DNA from: Burkholderiales bacterium
GTDB taxonomy: Bacteria > Pseudomonadota > Gammaproteobacteria > Burkholderiales > Casimicrobiaceae
Direction: 5' to 3'
Assembly (NCBI GenBank): GCA_016790165.1
Contig: JAEUPL010000005.1
Location: 62,001-126,000, forward strand
DNA length: 64,000 nt
The translations under genes were made by a program, and so were the position numbers. Within the stretch, counting starts at the first letter, position 1; each line of letters begins with the position of its first letter. The notes under the pieces were generated by a model. The model saw only the letters and a program-made list of their open reading frames with translations, ran no database searches and was not told the DNA's origin. Positions 55,527 to 63,538 of the stretch are shown here, piece after piece.

Positions 55527-55943
55527 ATGCATCCTTACCTGCTTTCTTTTCTGGGCGGCTTGTTGATCGGCGCAGCCGTTTGGCTCTTGATCATGGGGCT
55601 GGGTCGCGTCGCCGGCGTCAGTGGCATCCTGGCAGCCGCCATCAACGATCCGCGCCACAGCCTCTGGCGCATTGCATTTCTCGGCGGGTTGGTTGCTGGC
55701 GGCGCCTGGTTCGTGCGCGAATTCAAACTTCCCACCGTCACGGTCGCCGCCACGCCAACGCTGGTGGTTGCCGGGTTGCTGGTGGGCTTTGGCACCGTGC
55801 TGGCCGGTGGTTGCACCAGCGGGCACGGCGTGTGCGGCCTCGGGCGACGTTCGCTACGTTCGCTCGTGGCCACGCTGACCTTCATGGCCACCGGCGCGGC
55901 TACGGTGGCCATCGTCCGCGCCGTGAGCGGAGGTGCGCAGTGA
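55527..55943 (+). CDS. YeeE/YedE (DUF395) membrane subunit, first
   Basis: This 138-residue protein has about four helices and the diagnostic GTVLAGGCTSGHGVCGLGRR with two cysteines. Paired half-size YeeE/YedE proteins (PmpA/PmpB type) are thought to take up or export thiosulfate-like sulfur compounds. Its stop overlaps the next start as GTGA. It lies divergent from the persulfide dioxygenase gene, 120 bp away. Confidence 0.93.
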   Translation: MHPYLLSFLGGLLIGAAVWLLIMGLGRVAGVSGILAAAINDPRHSLWRIAFLGGLVAGGAWFVREFKLPTVTVAATPTLVVAGLLVGFGTVLAGGCTSGHGVCGLGRRSLRSLVATLTFMATGAATVAIVRAVSGGAQ

Positions 55944-56407
55944 GTACGGCCAGCACCGCGAATGCGTTGCGCGCCGCGCTCATCGCTGGCGTGTCGGGTG
56001 TAATCTTTGCAGCGGGCCTCGCACTCGGCGGCATGCTCGATCCGCGCAAAGTGCAAGGCTTCCTGGATGTGGGCGGCATCGCAACGGGGCGCTGGGACCC
56101 GAGCCTGGCGTTCGTCATGGGCGGCGCGCTGGTCGTCGCATTGCTAACGTTTGAACGCGTGCGAACACGCGAGACCACGTGGCTGGGCGCCCCCATTTCG
56201 TTACCGGTGCGGCGCGACATCGACAGCCGTCTGCTGCTTGGTGCTGCGCTGTTTGGCGTCGGCTGGGGGCTCTCCGGCTACTGTCCCGGTCCGGCGATCG
56301 CTTCGCTCCTGCCGGGCAGCAAGGATGTGCTCTGGTTTGTCGCTGCGATGGCCGTGGGCATGGTGCTGGCACGATTGTGGATGCGCCGCTCGGAGGCCGT
56401 TGAATGA
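55940..56407 (+). CDS. YeeE/YedE (DUF395) membrane subunit, second
   Basis: This 155-residue protein has about four helices and the second-half signature GWGLSGYCPGPAIASL with its single conserved cysteine. AGLALGGMLDPRKVQGFLDV is also characteristic. The start is GTG 55940 with GGAGG upstream. Together with the first subunit it rebuilds a full YeeE-like channel. It is coupled to the following gene by ATGA. Confidence 0.93.
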   Translation: MSTASTANALRAALIAGVSGVIFAAGLALGGMLDPRKVQGFLDVGGIATGRWDPSLAFVMGGALVVALLTFERVRTRETTWLGAPISLPVRRDIDSRLLLGAALFGVGWGLSGYCPGPAIASLLPGSKDVLWFVAAMAVGMVLARLWMRRSEAVE

Positions 56408-56754
56408 TTACCCCGCATTCGCGCGACATTCTGCTGGTGCAAAGCCTGCGTAACACGATCATGGTGGCGAGCGTGCTCGCATCCGCTGCGCTGCTCGGCG
56501 TGATGGCTTTTGTGGGCGCAACGCATAGCTTGCGGGATGCCCACGCGATGACGGAAATTCGCTTGACCGTGGGCGGCTTGGCACTGCTCGCCGTCACATT
56601 CTCTGTGCTGGCACTGGTTCTGCTGTCAAAGGCCAGCCGCGAGGTGGACAGCTTTCGGGTGGAGCACGACTGGCGGCTGGCGCATCGCGCGGTGATCGTC
56701 GCGGGCGTGTCGTTTGTGCTGTTCGCCGCCGGTGCGTTGACGGTCGCGCTTTGA
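56404..56754 (+). CDS. Small membrane protein, DUF599-like fragment
   Basis: This 116-residue protein has three helices. Its ILLVQSLRNTIMVASVLASA recalls the core of DUF599 proteins, which are usually about twice as long, so this is a short relative or an unrelated match. It overlaps the YeeE/YedE operon end (ATGA) and is probably cotranscribed. The function is unknown. Confidence 0.65.
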   Translation: MITPHSRDILLVQSLRNTIMVASVLASAALLGVMAFVGATHSLRDAHAMTEIRLTVGGLALLAVTFSVLALVLLSKASREVDSFRVEHDWRLAHRAVIVAGVSFVLFAAGALTVAL

Positions 56755-56764
56755 CGTCGCCCCT

Positions 56765-56930
56765 AGGGAAACGCTGAACAAGTCTCACGCGCACGTCGCA
56801 TCAATGGGCTTGGGCGATCTGCGAGCCAAAAATTTCTCGCCGTAGCCCCGCTATGGCTCCAAATTTTCGACTCCCAGCTCATCCCAATCCGACGCGCGAC
56901 GTATCGCGCAGACTTGTTCAGCGTTTCCCT
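56765..56930. mobile_element. MITE-like element G (GGGAAACGC ends) at a CTAG site
   Basis: This 166-bp element has perfect 21-bp terminal inverted repeats (56765-56785 and 56910-56930) beginning AGGGAAACGCTGAACAAG. The central hairpin region has CGTAGCCCCGCTATGG. Both outer borders read CTAG, consistent with a 4-bp target duplication CTAG, although CTAG is itself palindromic. It shares ends with the element at 29.9 kb. No transposase is encoded. It sits between convergent genes and supplies the second and third bases of the SafE gene's stop codon. Confidence 0.85.
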
Positions 56931-57618
56931 AGCAAAAAAACGAGAAACGCACGCCCCGCAAGCGGTCCGGTAACAGATAGAGATTCCACGCCACCAGCGC
57001 CAGCAAGCCGATGCCCAAAGCTCGCCGCATCGCTGTGGTCTGCAGCCGACGTACGGCGTTTTGCGACAGCATGCCAAGCGCCAGTAGTACCGGCAAGGTG
57101 GATGCGCCGAAGGCGGCCATGACCAACGCACCGTCAAGCGCCCCCGCCGCGAGAACCGCGAGACCCAGCGCGCTATAGATCATGCCGCAGGGCAACAGCC
57201 CCCAGAGCGCGCCGCGCAAAAAGTCGCCCCCCGTGCCGCCGCGCGCGGAGGCCCACGCCCGCGCACCTTCGAGCCGCCGCCAGATGCGTCGGCCAAAACC
57301 CTCCACGGGAGCGTACGCCTGCTGGAAGCCCATCAGATAAAGCGCAGAGAGCAGCAGCAGCAGGTTCGGCAGCAGCAACCACGCCGTCTGCAGCCATTGA
57401 TTGCGCAGGTAGTTGGTTGCAGTGGCGCTGAACATGGCGACCAGCGCGCCGAGCAGTGCGTACGTGGTGATTCGTCCGAGATGCGAGGCGATGGGTTGCC
57501 GTGGCCGTTCCGGCGTGCGGGTGATAAGCGCCAGCGTGATCGGACCGCACATGGTCGCGCAGTGCCCGGCGCCCATCAGCCCCAGGAGCACGGCGGAAGT
57601 GAGCAGCGACAGCGTCAT
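56929..57618 (-). CDS. Sulfite exporter TauE/SafE family protein (UreH/CcoA-neighbour type)
   Basis: This 229-residue protein has about six helices, beginning SLLTSAVLLGLMGAGHCATM with the conserved GHC, and GLLPCGMIYSALGLAVLAAG in the middle. SafE-family proteins of this type are often encoded near cbb3 oxidase genes and may handle copper. The TAG stop (56931-56929) is partly within the adjacent MITE-like element, so the last residues (RGVRFSFFC) border the insertion. It follows hemN on the same strand after 69 bp. Confidence 0.88.
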   Translation of the reverse strand: MTLSLLTSAVLLGLMGAGHCATMCGPITLALITRTPERPRQPIASHLGRITTYALLGALVAMFSATATNYLRNQWLQTAWLLLPNLLLLLSALYLMGFQQAYAPVEGFGRRIWRRLEGARAWASARGGTGGDFLRGALWGLLPCGMIYSALGLAVLAAGALDGALVMAAFGASTLPVLLALGMLSQNAVRRLQTTAMRRALGIGLLALVAWNLYLLPDRLRGVRFSFFC

Positions 57619-57687
57619 GCGCGAGCCACCGTCTCAAACGAGCACGCTATTGCAGCAACCACACGAACGACGACGCCCAAACGCGCA

Positions 57688-59058
57688 CTACGCGATGCGC
57701 GAGAACGTGATGACCTGTTCGCGTTTGAGATTTTTGTAGGCATCAAACACCATTGCAACAGCCCGCAATAGTAGTTTGCCCTGTGCCGTCACCTGCAGGC
57801 GTCGTTCGTTCAGCGTGACGATGCCGACCTCGGCAAATCGCTCCAGCGGTTCGCGCGCCGCGTCGAAATACTCGGCCGGATCGATATTGAATCGTTCGCC
57901 GATCACAGCCCAGTCAACGCCACCGTTGCACATGATGGCCTCAATGACGGCACTGCGTATTTCGTCGTCACGGCTAAGCGTGACACCGCGCACGGTGGCA
58001 AACTGACCTTGAGTGATGCGCTCGCGATAGACGTCAATCTGCGGGCTGTTTTGCGCGAATACGCCGTTGAGGTTGCTGATCGCTGACACGCCCAAGCCGA
58101 TCAGGTCGGTGCTCTGGTGAGTGCTGTAGCCCTGGAAATTCCGGCGCAGTGTCCCGTCCTGATAGGCGTCTGCCAGCGGATCGCCCGGTTTGGCGAAGTG
58201 GTCCAGCCCGATCGTCAGGTAACCCGCATCGACGAGCCGCTCCGTGGCATACAGAAACAGATCCGTCCGCTGCTCAATCGACGGCAGTGTCTCGGTGGGG
58301 ATGCGCCGCTGCGCCTTGAAGCGCTCGGGGATATGGGCGTAGTTGAACAGCGCCAGCCGGTCCGGCTCCAGCGAAAGCACGCGCTCGAGCGTGGCAGCGA
58401 AGGTTTCGCGCGACTGGATCGGCAGACCGTAGACCAGATCGAACGAGATGGAGTTGATGCCGACGTCACGGGCGGCTTTGACGGCCTGTGCCGTCTGATC
58501 GAACGACTGAAAGCGGTGAATGAGCGTTTGCACGCGCTCATCGAAATCCTGAACGCCGTAGCTGACGCGATTGAAACCCATGCCCGGCAACGCCGAGACG
58601 TAGGCGTCGTCGAGGAAGCGCGGGTCAAGCTCAATCCCCTGCTCCCGCCCCGGCAGGAGGTCAAAATGTTCGCCGAGGTCGCGCATCACGCGGCTGAGCT
58701 GCGTGACGCTCAGGAAATTAGGGGTGCCGCCGCCAAACGCGAGCTGCACAACTGGATGCCTGGGCTTGCTCTTGGACGCGGCGCCGGAAACGAGAGCCAT
58801 TTCAGCGGCCAGCACGGCAAGGTACTCATCAGCAACCGTGGCGCTCTTGCTGACGATCTTGTTGCAGGCGCAGTAGTAGCAGAGCGAACGGCAGAACGGC
58901 ACGTGCACGTAAAGCGACGCCGGGCGCGACGCCATGCCGCTCAACGCTGCGCCATAGGCCTCCGCGCGGAAAGACGGCGTAAAGCGGTCTGCCGTTGGGT
59001 AGGAGGTGTAGCGCGGTCCGTTCAAATCAAACCGCTTTAGAACTTCAGCAGAAAACAC
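57688..59058 (-). CDS. hemN: Oxygen-independent coproporphyrinogen III oxidase
   Basis: This 456-residue radical-SAM enzyme decarboxylates coproporphyrinogen III without oxygen. The cluster cysteines are C56, C60 and C63 in VPFCRSLCYYCAC, with C65 after, as in E. coli HemN. FAFGGGTPNFL-like and SYGVQDFDERVQ segments and the C-terminal HemN domain are present. An FNR-like site lies about 60 bp upstream, consistent with induction at low oxygen next to the cbb3 oxidase genes. Confidence 0.97.
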   Translation of the reverse strand: MFSAEVLKRFDLNGPRYTSYPTADRFTPSFRAEAYGAALSGMASRPASLYVHVPFCRSLCYYCACNKIVSKSATVADEYLAVLAAEMALVSGAASKSKPRHPVVQLAFGGGTPNFLSVTQLSRVMRDLGEHFDLLPGREQGIELDPRFLDDAYVSALPGMGFNRVSYGVQDFDERVQTLIHRFQSFDQTAQAVKAARDVGINSISFDLVYGLPIQSRETFAATLERVLSLEPDRLALFNYAHIPERFKAQRRIPTETLPSIEQRTDLFLYATERLVDAGYLTIGLDHFAKPGDPLADAYQDGTLRRNFQGYSTHQSTDLIGLGVSAISNLNGVFAQNSPQIDVYRERITQGQFATVRGVTLSRDDEIRSAVIEAIMCNGGVDWAVIGERFNIDPAEYFDAAREPLERFAEVGIVTLNERRLQVTAQGKLLLRAVAMVFDAYKNLKREQVITFSRIA

Positions 59059-59088
59059 GGGCAGCGCCAGTCAAACAGAATGGAACCG

Positions 59089-59130
59089 ATGCTATCGGGC
59101 ACCGAATGCGCAAAATTTGACTCAGGTCAG
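59089..59130 (-). promoter_or_regulatory. FNR/ANR-like site and -10 box of hemN
   Basis: On the plus strand 59117-59130 reads TTGAC-TCAG-GTCAG, matching the FNR consensus TTGAY-N4-RTCAA at 9 of 10 specified positions. On the minus strand TAGCAT at 59094-59089 is a plausible -10 box (4 of 6). The centre of the FNR site is 32 bp from the centre of the -10 box, which puts it at -41.5, the class II activator position. Confidence 0.68.
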
Positions 59131-59160
59131 CCGGCGAACGATTCTCGTCCCCCAAACGCG

Positions 59161-59433
59161 TCAGAACGGGACATCGTGATCGTCGGGAAGCACAATCGGG
59201 GCCGCCTTGGTGGCACCCTCATGCATCCAGAGCGACAGCGCGCTTGACCCCACGATGACCAGCCAGAAAAAGAAGAAGCCCAGTGTGTAGGCCGCCGGCC
59301 GCGAGAACGTGTGAATGTCAAAGATGTCCACGTTGACCGGGTCAATCAGGGTGAACACCACGCCGTCCGCGGCAGCCGCGCCCAGGAACGCCGGCCATAG
59401 CACGGCACCAACGGTGGCTGCATCCAGTTTCAT
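59161..59433 (-). CDS. Small membrane protein of the cbb3 cluster
   Basis: This 90-residue protein has two hydrophobic segments (GAVLWPAFLGAAAADGVVF and TLGFFFFWLVIVGSSALSLW) separated by an acidic loop (DPVNVDIFDIH). It is conserved in position between fixH/ccoH and hemN in several betaproteobacteria, from memory. It is not CcoS, which is shorter and has a different sequence. Its role is unknown, perhaps oxidase assembly. Confidence 0.72.
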   Translation of the reverse strand: MKLDAATVGAVLWPAFLGAAAADGVVFTLIDPVNVDIFDIHTFSRPAAYTLGFFFFWLVIVGSSALSLWMHEGATKAAPIVLPDDHDVPF

Positions 59434-59478
59434 GCTTGCTCCTCGTGGCGAACTCGAATCACACCCGACAGCGGGTCG

Positions 59479-60000
59479 CTATTTCTGCGGAAGCGACAGT
59501 AGTGCTTCGACACGCCAGCTATGTGCCGGCGCGTCCGCTACCGTGACACGACGGCGCTCAGCAAGCGGCATCACCAGCGGTACGGTATACGCTCCCGACG
59601 CGTCGCGCTCGACAGTCTTGCGAATGTCCTGATCGGGGTTGACCGGATGCGCCAACACTACGTCAATCGGCCCGGTGTCTTGTCCCGTCGGGAACTTCAG
59701 CGTCACCGACTTTTCGTTCACCGTCAATTGCAGCGAATCCATACCCAGTTCGCGCGCACGATCAAGCTGCGACAGCTTGGCATTGATCGCCTTGCCCTGT
59801 TTGTAGTAGTCGCTTGCAACCAGGCCATCGGGGTGTTGCAACACGAAGTACGCCGTAATGACCGAGGCGACGATAACCGCCGCCGGGCCGAGAATGAGCA
59901 GCCCCGGCCAGATCCAGCGACTCACGGGCACAGGGTTTGTGGAGTTGCCTGACACGGAAATTCCTGAAGAAGCAGTGGCGGCGAATGTAGCGGAAGTCAT
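59479..60000 (-). CDS. ccoH: cbb3 oxidase assembly protein, FixH family
   Basis: This 173-residue protein has one N-terminal helix (IWPGLLILGPAAVIVASVITAYF) and a periplasmic FixH domain beginning GLVASDYYKQGKAINAKLSQ and including DVVLAHPVNPDQDI. CcoH stabilises the cbb3 complex. A MITE-like element separates it from ccoG. The Thr/Ser/Ala-rich extreme N-terminus is unusual and may indicate a later start. Confidence 0.9.
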   Translation of the reverse strand: MTSATFAATASSGISVSGNSTNPVPVSRWIWPGLLILGPAAVIVASVITAYFVLQHPDGLVASDYYKQGKAINAKLSQLDRARELGMDSLQLTVNEKSVTLKFPTGQDTGPIDVVLAHPVNPDQDIRKTVERDASGAYTVPLVMPLAERRRVTVADAPAHSWRVEALLSLPQK

Positions 60001-60073
60001 GGCGATTCGTCTTTCTGATCGTCATTCAATGTGGGAGTTCTCGGCGGGTGGGGCGACGCGGCCCTCGCGTCCT

Positions 60074-60218
60074 GAGTTAGAAATTCGCTGATGAAATCGC
60101 CCGAGTTTCAACGCCATGCTGCGTTGCCAATGCTCGCCATCGCTACGGCTATGGCTGCGGTTGGCGTCTTGCCTGACGTCGAAATCGGTCGATTTCATAT
60201 TCAACGAATTTCTAACTC
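60074..60218. mobile_element. MITE-like element H between ccoG and ccoH
   Basis: This 145-bp element has perfect 14-bp ends GAGTTAGAAATTCG (60074-60087) and CGAATTTCTAACTC (60205-60218), with a second inner pair TGAAATCG and CGATTTCA. The interior GCCATCGCTACGGCTATGG is a hairpin of the same style as in elements F and G, though the end sequences differ. It lies in the 223-bp gap and so is transcribed as part of the cco operon. No transposase is encoded. Confidence 0.8.
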
Positions 60219-60223
60219 ACGCA

Positions 60224-61627
60224 CTAGCGGGGCACCAGAAAAACTGTTTTCTCATCCACGCTCAACTTGTGTGCTCCGCGCGATTCGACTTTGAGATGCA
60301 CGGTATGGCTACCGGGCTTGACCCTGTCGATCGGGATGCGCAATGCAATGGACGACTCGGTCATGGCGCCCCCGTCGGCCTGCACGTCGCCACCGCGAGC
60401 GACCTCGATGTCAGGCAAGCCGGATGCAGTGAGCACAAATCGCTCGCTGGTTTCACCCGTATTCATGATGTTGATCTTGTAGACGTTTTCAATGTAGCGT
60501 CCTTCGACTTCTCTTGCCAGGATTCGGCGGTCACGGATCACGTCCACTTTGAGCGGATTGCGCAGCAGCAATGCGGCCAACAACCCAACCACCATTGCCA
60601 GCAGCACGGTGAAATAGATGATGATGCGCGGTCGCAGCATGTGCTCGCGGATCGCCTTGGCATCCCAGTGCTTCTCCACGGCATTCTCGGTGGAGTACCG
60701 AACCAGACCACGTGGATAGTTCATCTTGTCCATCACGGTGTCACACACGTCAATGCAGGCAGAGCAGCCGATGCACTCGTACTGCAGGCCGTTGCGGATA
60801 TCAATGCCCGTGGGGCAGACCTGTACGCACAGTGAACAGTCAACGCACGCACCCAGGTTGAGCGCTTTGGCGTCGGCGTTTTTCTTGCGCCCGCCGCGGG
60901 GTTCTCCGCGTTCCTTGTCGTAGGTGACGATCATCGTGTCACGATCAAACATCACACTCTGGAAGCGCGCGTAGGGGCACATGTACTTGCAGACTTGCTC
61001 GCGCATGAATCCTGCATTGCCCCAGGTGGCAAAACCGTAGAACAAAATCCAGAATGTTTCCCACGGCCCGGTCGTCGCGGTAAGAACCTCGCGAGCCAAC
61101 TCACGAATCGGCGTGAAATAGCCAACGAAGGTAAATCCGGTCCACAGGCCGATAAGCACCCAGACGAGGTGCTTGCCGCCCTTGCGCCATGCTTTGTCAA
61201 AGGTCAGCGGCGCCTGGTCAAGCTTCATGCGGGCGGCACGATCGCCCTCAAACTTCTTCTCCACCCACATGAAGATCTCGGTGTAGACCGTCTGCGGGCA
61301 GGCGTAGCCGCAAAAGATGCGTCCGGCGATTGCTGTGACGAAGAACAGCAGGTACGCCGAGACGATGAGGATGAAGGTGAGATAGAGCACATCCTGCGGC
61401 CAGAACACCCAACCGAAGATGTAGAACTTGCGTGTACCAAGATCGAACAGAACGGCCTGTCGATCATTCCAGGGTAGCCACGCCAGACCGTAAAAGATGG
61501 CCTGCGTCAGAAACACCATGAGCCAGCGAATCGACGCGAAGCGACCAGTGACCGACTTGGCGTAAATCTTTCGGTGCGGCGCGTAAAGCTGAACGACTTG
61601 GGCTTCGCTACCGGGGGTACTGCTCAT
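60224..61627 (-). CDS. ccoG: cbb3 oxidase accessory protein CcoG (copper/iron-sulfur)
   Basis: This 467-residue membrane ferredoxin-like protein reduces and hands on copper for cbb3 assembly. The conserved CGYACPQTVYTEIF sits near the helices, and the two 4Fe-4S motifs are CVDCSLCVQVCPTGI and CIGCSACIDVC. The C-terminal immunoglobulin-like domain has DVIRDRRILAREVEGRYIEN. Five membrane helices are visible. The stop codon is 6 bp from the adjacent MITE-like element. Confidence 0.97.
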   Translation of the reverse strand: MSSTPGSEAQVVQLYAPHRKIYAKSVTGRFASIRWLMVFLTQAIFYGLAWLPWNDRQAVLFDLGTRKFYIFGWVFWPQDVLYLTFILIVSAYLLFFVTAIAGRIFCGYACPQTVYTEIFMWVEKKFEGDRAARMKLDQAPLTFDKAWRKGGKHLVWVLIGLWTGFTFVGYFTPIRELAREVLTATTGPWETFWILFYGFATWGNAGFMREQVCKYMCPYARFQSVMFDRDTMIVTYDKERGEPRGGRKKNADAKALNLGACVDCSLCVQVCPTGIDIRNGLQYECIGCSACIDVCDTVMDKMNYPRGLVRYSTENAVEKHWDAKAIREHMLRPRIIIYFTVLLAMVVGLLAALLLRNPLKVDVIRDRRILAREVEGRYIENVYKINIMNTGETSERFVLTASGLPDIEVARGGDVQADGGAMTESSIALRIPIDRVKPGSHTVHLKVESRGAHKLSVDEKTVFLVPR

Positions 61628-61790
61628 GATGAGGACTGCTCTGAAGAGTTTTCTTCTACTTCAAAGCGAAGTGGAAGACGGGGAGGGTGAGCGCCAAATT
61701 GTCCCAAAGCGCGACGGGGGTGCCACGCCATCTGCCCTCCCGACGCCCGCCTCCGATGCCGGAGAGCGGGATCGCCGCGACGAGATCAGA

Positions 61791-62726
61791 CTATTTGCTG
61801 CCTGCCTGGCTTTGCGATTGCGCGAACACGTACGCCGCAAGCAGGTGAACACGTGGTTCTCCCAACAAATCCTTGTGCGCCGGCATCTTGCCTTGACGGC
61901 CCTTGCCGATCGATTCCGCTACCGCAGCTACGCTGCCACCGTACAACCAGACGTTGTCGGTCAGATTCGGGGCGCCCAGAGCAGGGTTGCCCTTGCCATC
62001 CGGACCGTGACACGCGGCGCAGGTGGTCTTGAAGGTTTCTTCACCGCGCTTGGCCGCATCCGGCGCGGATGACCGCCCCGACAACGACAGTGCGTACTGC
62101 GCCACGTCGGTGACCTGATCCGGCTTAAGTTGCTCCCCGAACGCCGGCATCATGCCGTTGCGACCATCGAGGATTGACGTTTTGATGGCTTCCGGCGTGC
62201 CCCCATAGAGCCAGTCGTTGTCCACCAGATTGGGGAAACCCTTCGAACCGCGCATGTCGGTGCCGTGGCACTGCACGCAGTACGTCTGGTACAGGCGACC
62301 GCCAATCTGCAGCGCGCCTTTGTCCGCAGCAACCGTCTTCACGTCCTGCTTCATGTAGGCGTCGAAGATTGGGTCGAATTGCTTCTTGGCGTCCTGCACT
62401 TCAGCGCGATGCAGCGAATCGGTGCTCCAGTTGAGCGCGCCAGGGGTCACGATGAGCCCCGGGTAGAGCAACAGGTATCCGATGGAGAAGAAAACCGTGA
62501 TGTAGAACAGGTTCGACCACCATTTCGGCAGCGGATTATCCCACTCGCGCAGTCCGTCCCACTGGTTGGTACCGTGGAGCTTCACATCTTTCCCGCCCTC
62601 GCCCTTTTGCGTGCGGTTCGCACGCAATATCCAAAGGCAAAACACGAGCGAGGCCATCGTGAAGATGGCCACGTACCACGCCCAACCAGCCGAAATGAGG
62701 CCGGACTTCAGGATGTCGTCTGTCAT
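61791..62726 (-). CDS. ccoP: cbb3-type cytochrome c oxidase subunit III
   Basis: This 311-residue diheme subunit has two N-terminal membrane helices (ISAGWAWYVAIFTMASLVFC and LFYITVFFSIGYLLLYPG) and two cytochrome c domains with heme motifs C150-VQ-C153-H154 and C236-AA-C239-H240. Distal methionines are probably in the two MMPAFG- and KMPAH-type motifs. It passes electrons to the catalytic subunit. Its ATG overlaps the ccoQ stop (ATGA). The 163-bp gap to ccoG shows no other gene. Confidence 0.98.
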   Translation of the reverse strand: MTDDILKSGLISAGWAWYVAIFTMASLVFCLWILRANRTQKGEGGKDVKLHGTNQWDGLREWDNPLPKWWSNLFYITVFFSIGYLLLYPGLIVTPGALNWSTDSLHRAEVQDAKKQFDPIFDAYMKQDVKTVAADKGALQIGGRLYQTYCVQCHGTDMRGSKGFPNLVDNDWLYGGTPEAIKTSILDGRNGMMPAFGEQLKPDQVTDVAQYALSLSGRSSAPDAAKRGEETFKTTCAACHGPDGKGNPALGAPNLTDNVWLYGGSVAAVAESIGKGRQGKMPAHKDLLGEPRVHLLAAYVFAQSQSQAGSK

Positions 62727-62899
62727 TTTTGTTCTCCCCGGAGGTTGGCCGCGACGCGTGAATCGCGATCGTCGTCCATGAGTGCGTCATTCATTGCCCG
62801 CTCTGCCTGAGCCTTGTAGGCCGGCCGCCATGCCCACCAAACAATGCCAATGAACGTGGCAAACGAAATCACCGTAAAGGCGCTGCGAAGGTCTTCCAT
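62723..62899 (-). CDS. ccoQ: cbb3-type oxidase subunit CcoQ
   Basis: This 58-residue gene was read directly from the minus strand. It starts MEDLRSAFTVISFATFIGIV and continues into WWAWRPAYKAQAERAMNDAL, then an acidic tail ending GEQK. One membrane helix followed by the WW-W pattern is typical of CcoQ (FixQ), which stabilises the complex. The stop overlaps the ccoP ATG. The ccoO stop is 5 bp upstream. Confidence 0.93.
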   Translation of the reverse strand: MEDLRSAFTVISFATFIGIVWWAWRPAYKAQAERAMNDALMDDDRDSRVAANLRGEQK

Positions 62900-62904
62900 G
62901 ATGC

Positions 62905-63519
62905 CTAGCCCTTCGCTGCTTTGAGTTGAGTACCCAAGCCCTGGAGGTAGGCGATGAGTGCGTCCATCTCGGTCTTGCCCTTGATCGCCTCGTCCGCCTT
63001 GGCGATTTCGGCATCGGAGTACGGGTGACCCAGCACTTTCAGCGCCTTCATGCGGGCAGCCACCGACGGGCCACCAATCGGGCGATCCAGGAAGGCGTAG
63101 GCGGGCATGTTCGACTCCGGCACCACGTCGCGTGGGTTCACCAGATGCAGGCGATGCCAGTCATCGCTGTAGCGTCCACCGACGCGGGCGAGATCGGGGC
63201 CGGTGCGCTTGCTACCCCACTGGAACGGGCGGTCGTAGACGAACTCGCCGGCGACCGAGTATGGGCCGTAGCGCTCGGTCTCGGCGCGGAACGGACGGAT
63301 CATCTGCGAGTGGCAGTTGTAGCAACCTTCGCGGATGTAGACGTCACGGCCCGCCAGGCGGAGCGCGTCATAGGGCTTGAGGCCAGCGACCGGTTCGATC
63401 AGGTTCTTCTGGAAGAACAGCGGGACAATCTCAACCAGACCGCCGATGCTCACAACCAGAATGACCAGCGCAATCAGCAAGCCTGTTTTGCGTTCGATGA
63501 TGTCATGTTTGGATGCCAT
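62905..63519 (-). CDS. ccoO: cbb3-type cytochrome c oxidase subunit II
   Basis: This 204-residue monoheme subunit has one membrane helix ([20 protein letters not shown]) and the heme motif C66-YN-C69-H70 in [15 protein letters not shown], with [21 protein letters not shown] further on. The ATG at 63519 with AAGGAG upstream starts [12 protein letters not shown], the usual N-terminus. It lies between ccoN and ccoQ. Confidence 0.98.
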   Translation of the reverse strand: MASKHDIIERKTGLLIALVILVVSIGGLVEIVPLFFQKNLIEPVAGLKPYDALRLAGRDVYIREGCYNCHSQMIRPFRAETERYGPYSVAGEFVYDRPFQWGSKRTGPDLARVGGRYSDDWHRLHLVNPRDVVPESNMPAYAFLDRPIGGPSVAARMKALKVLGHPYSDAEIAKADEAIKGKTEMDALIAYLQGLGTQLKAAKG

Positions 63520-63538
63520 GATGATGCTCCTTTTGTTC

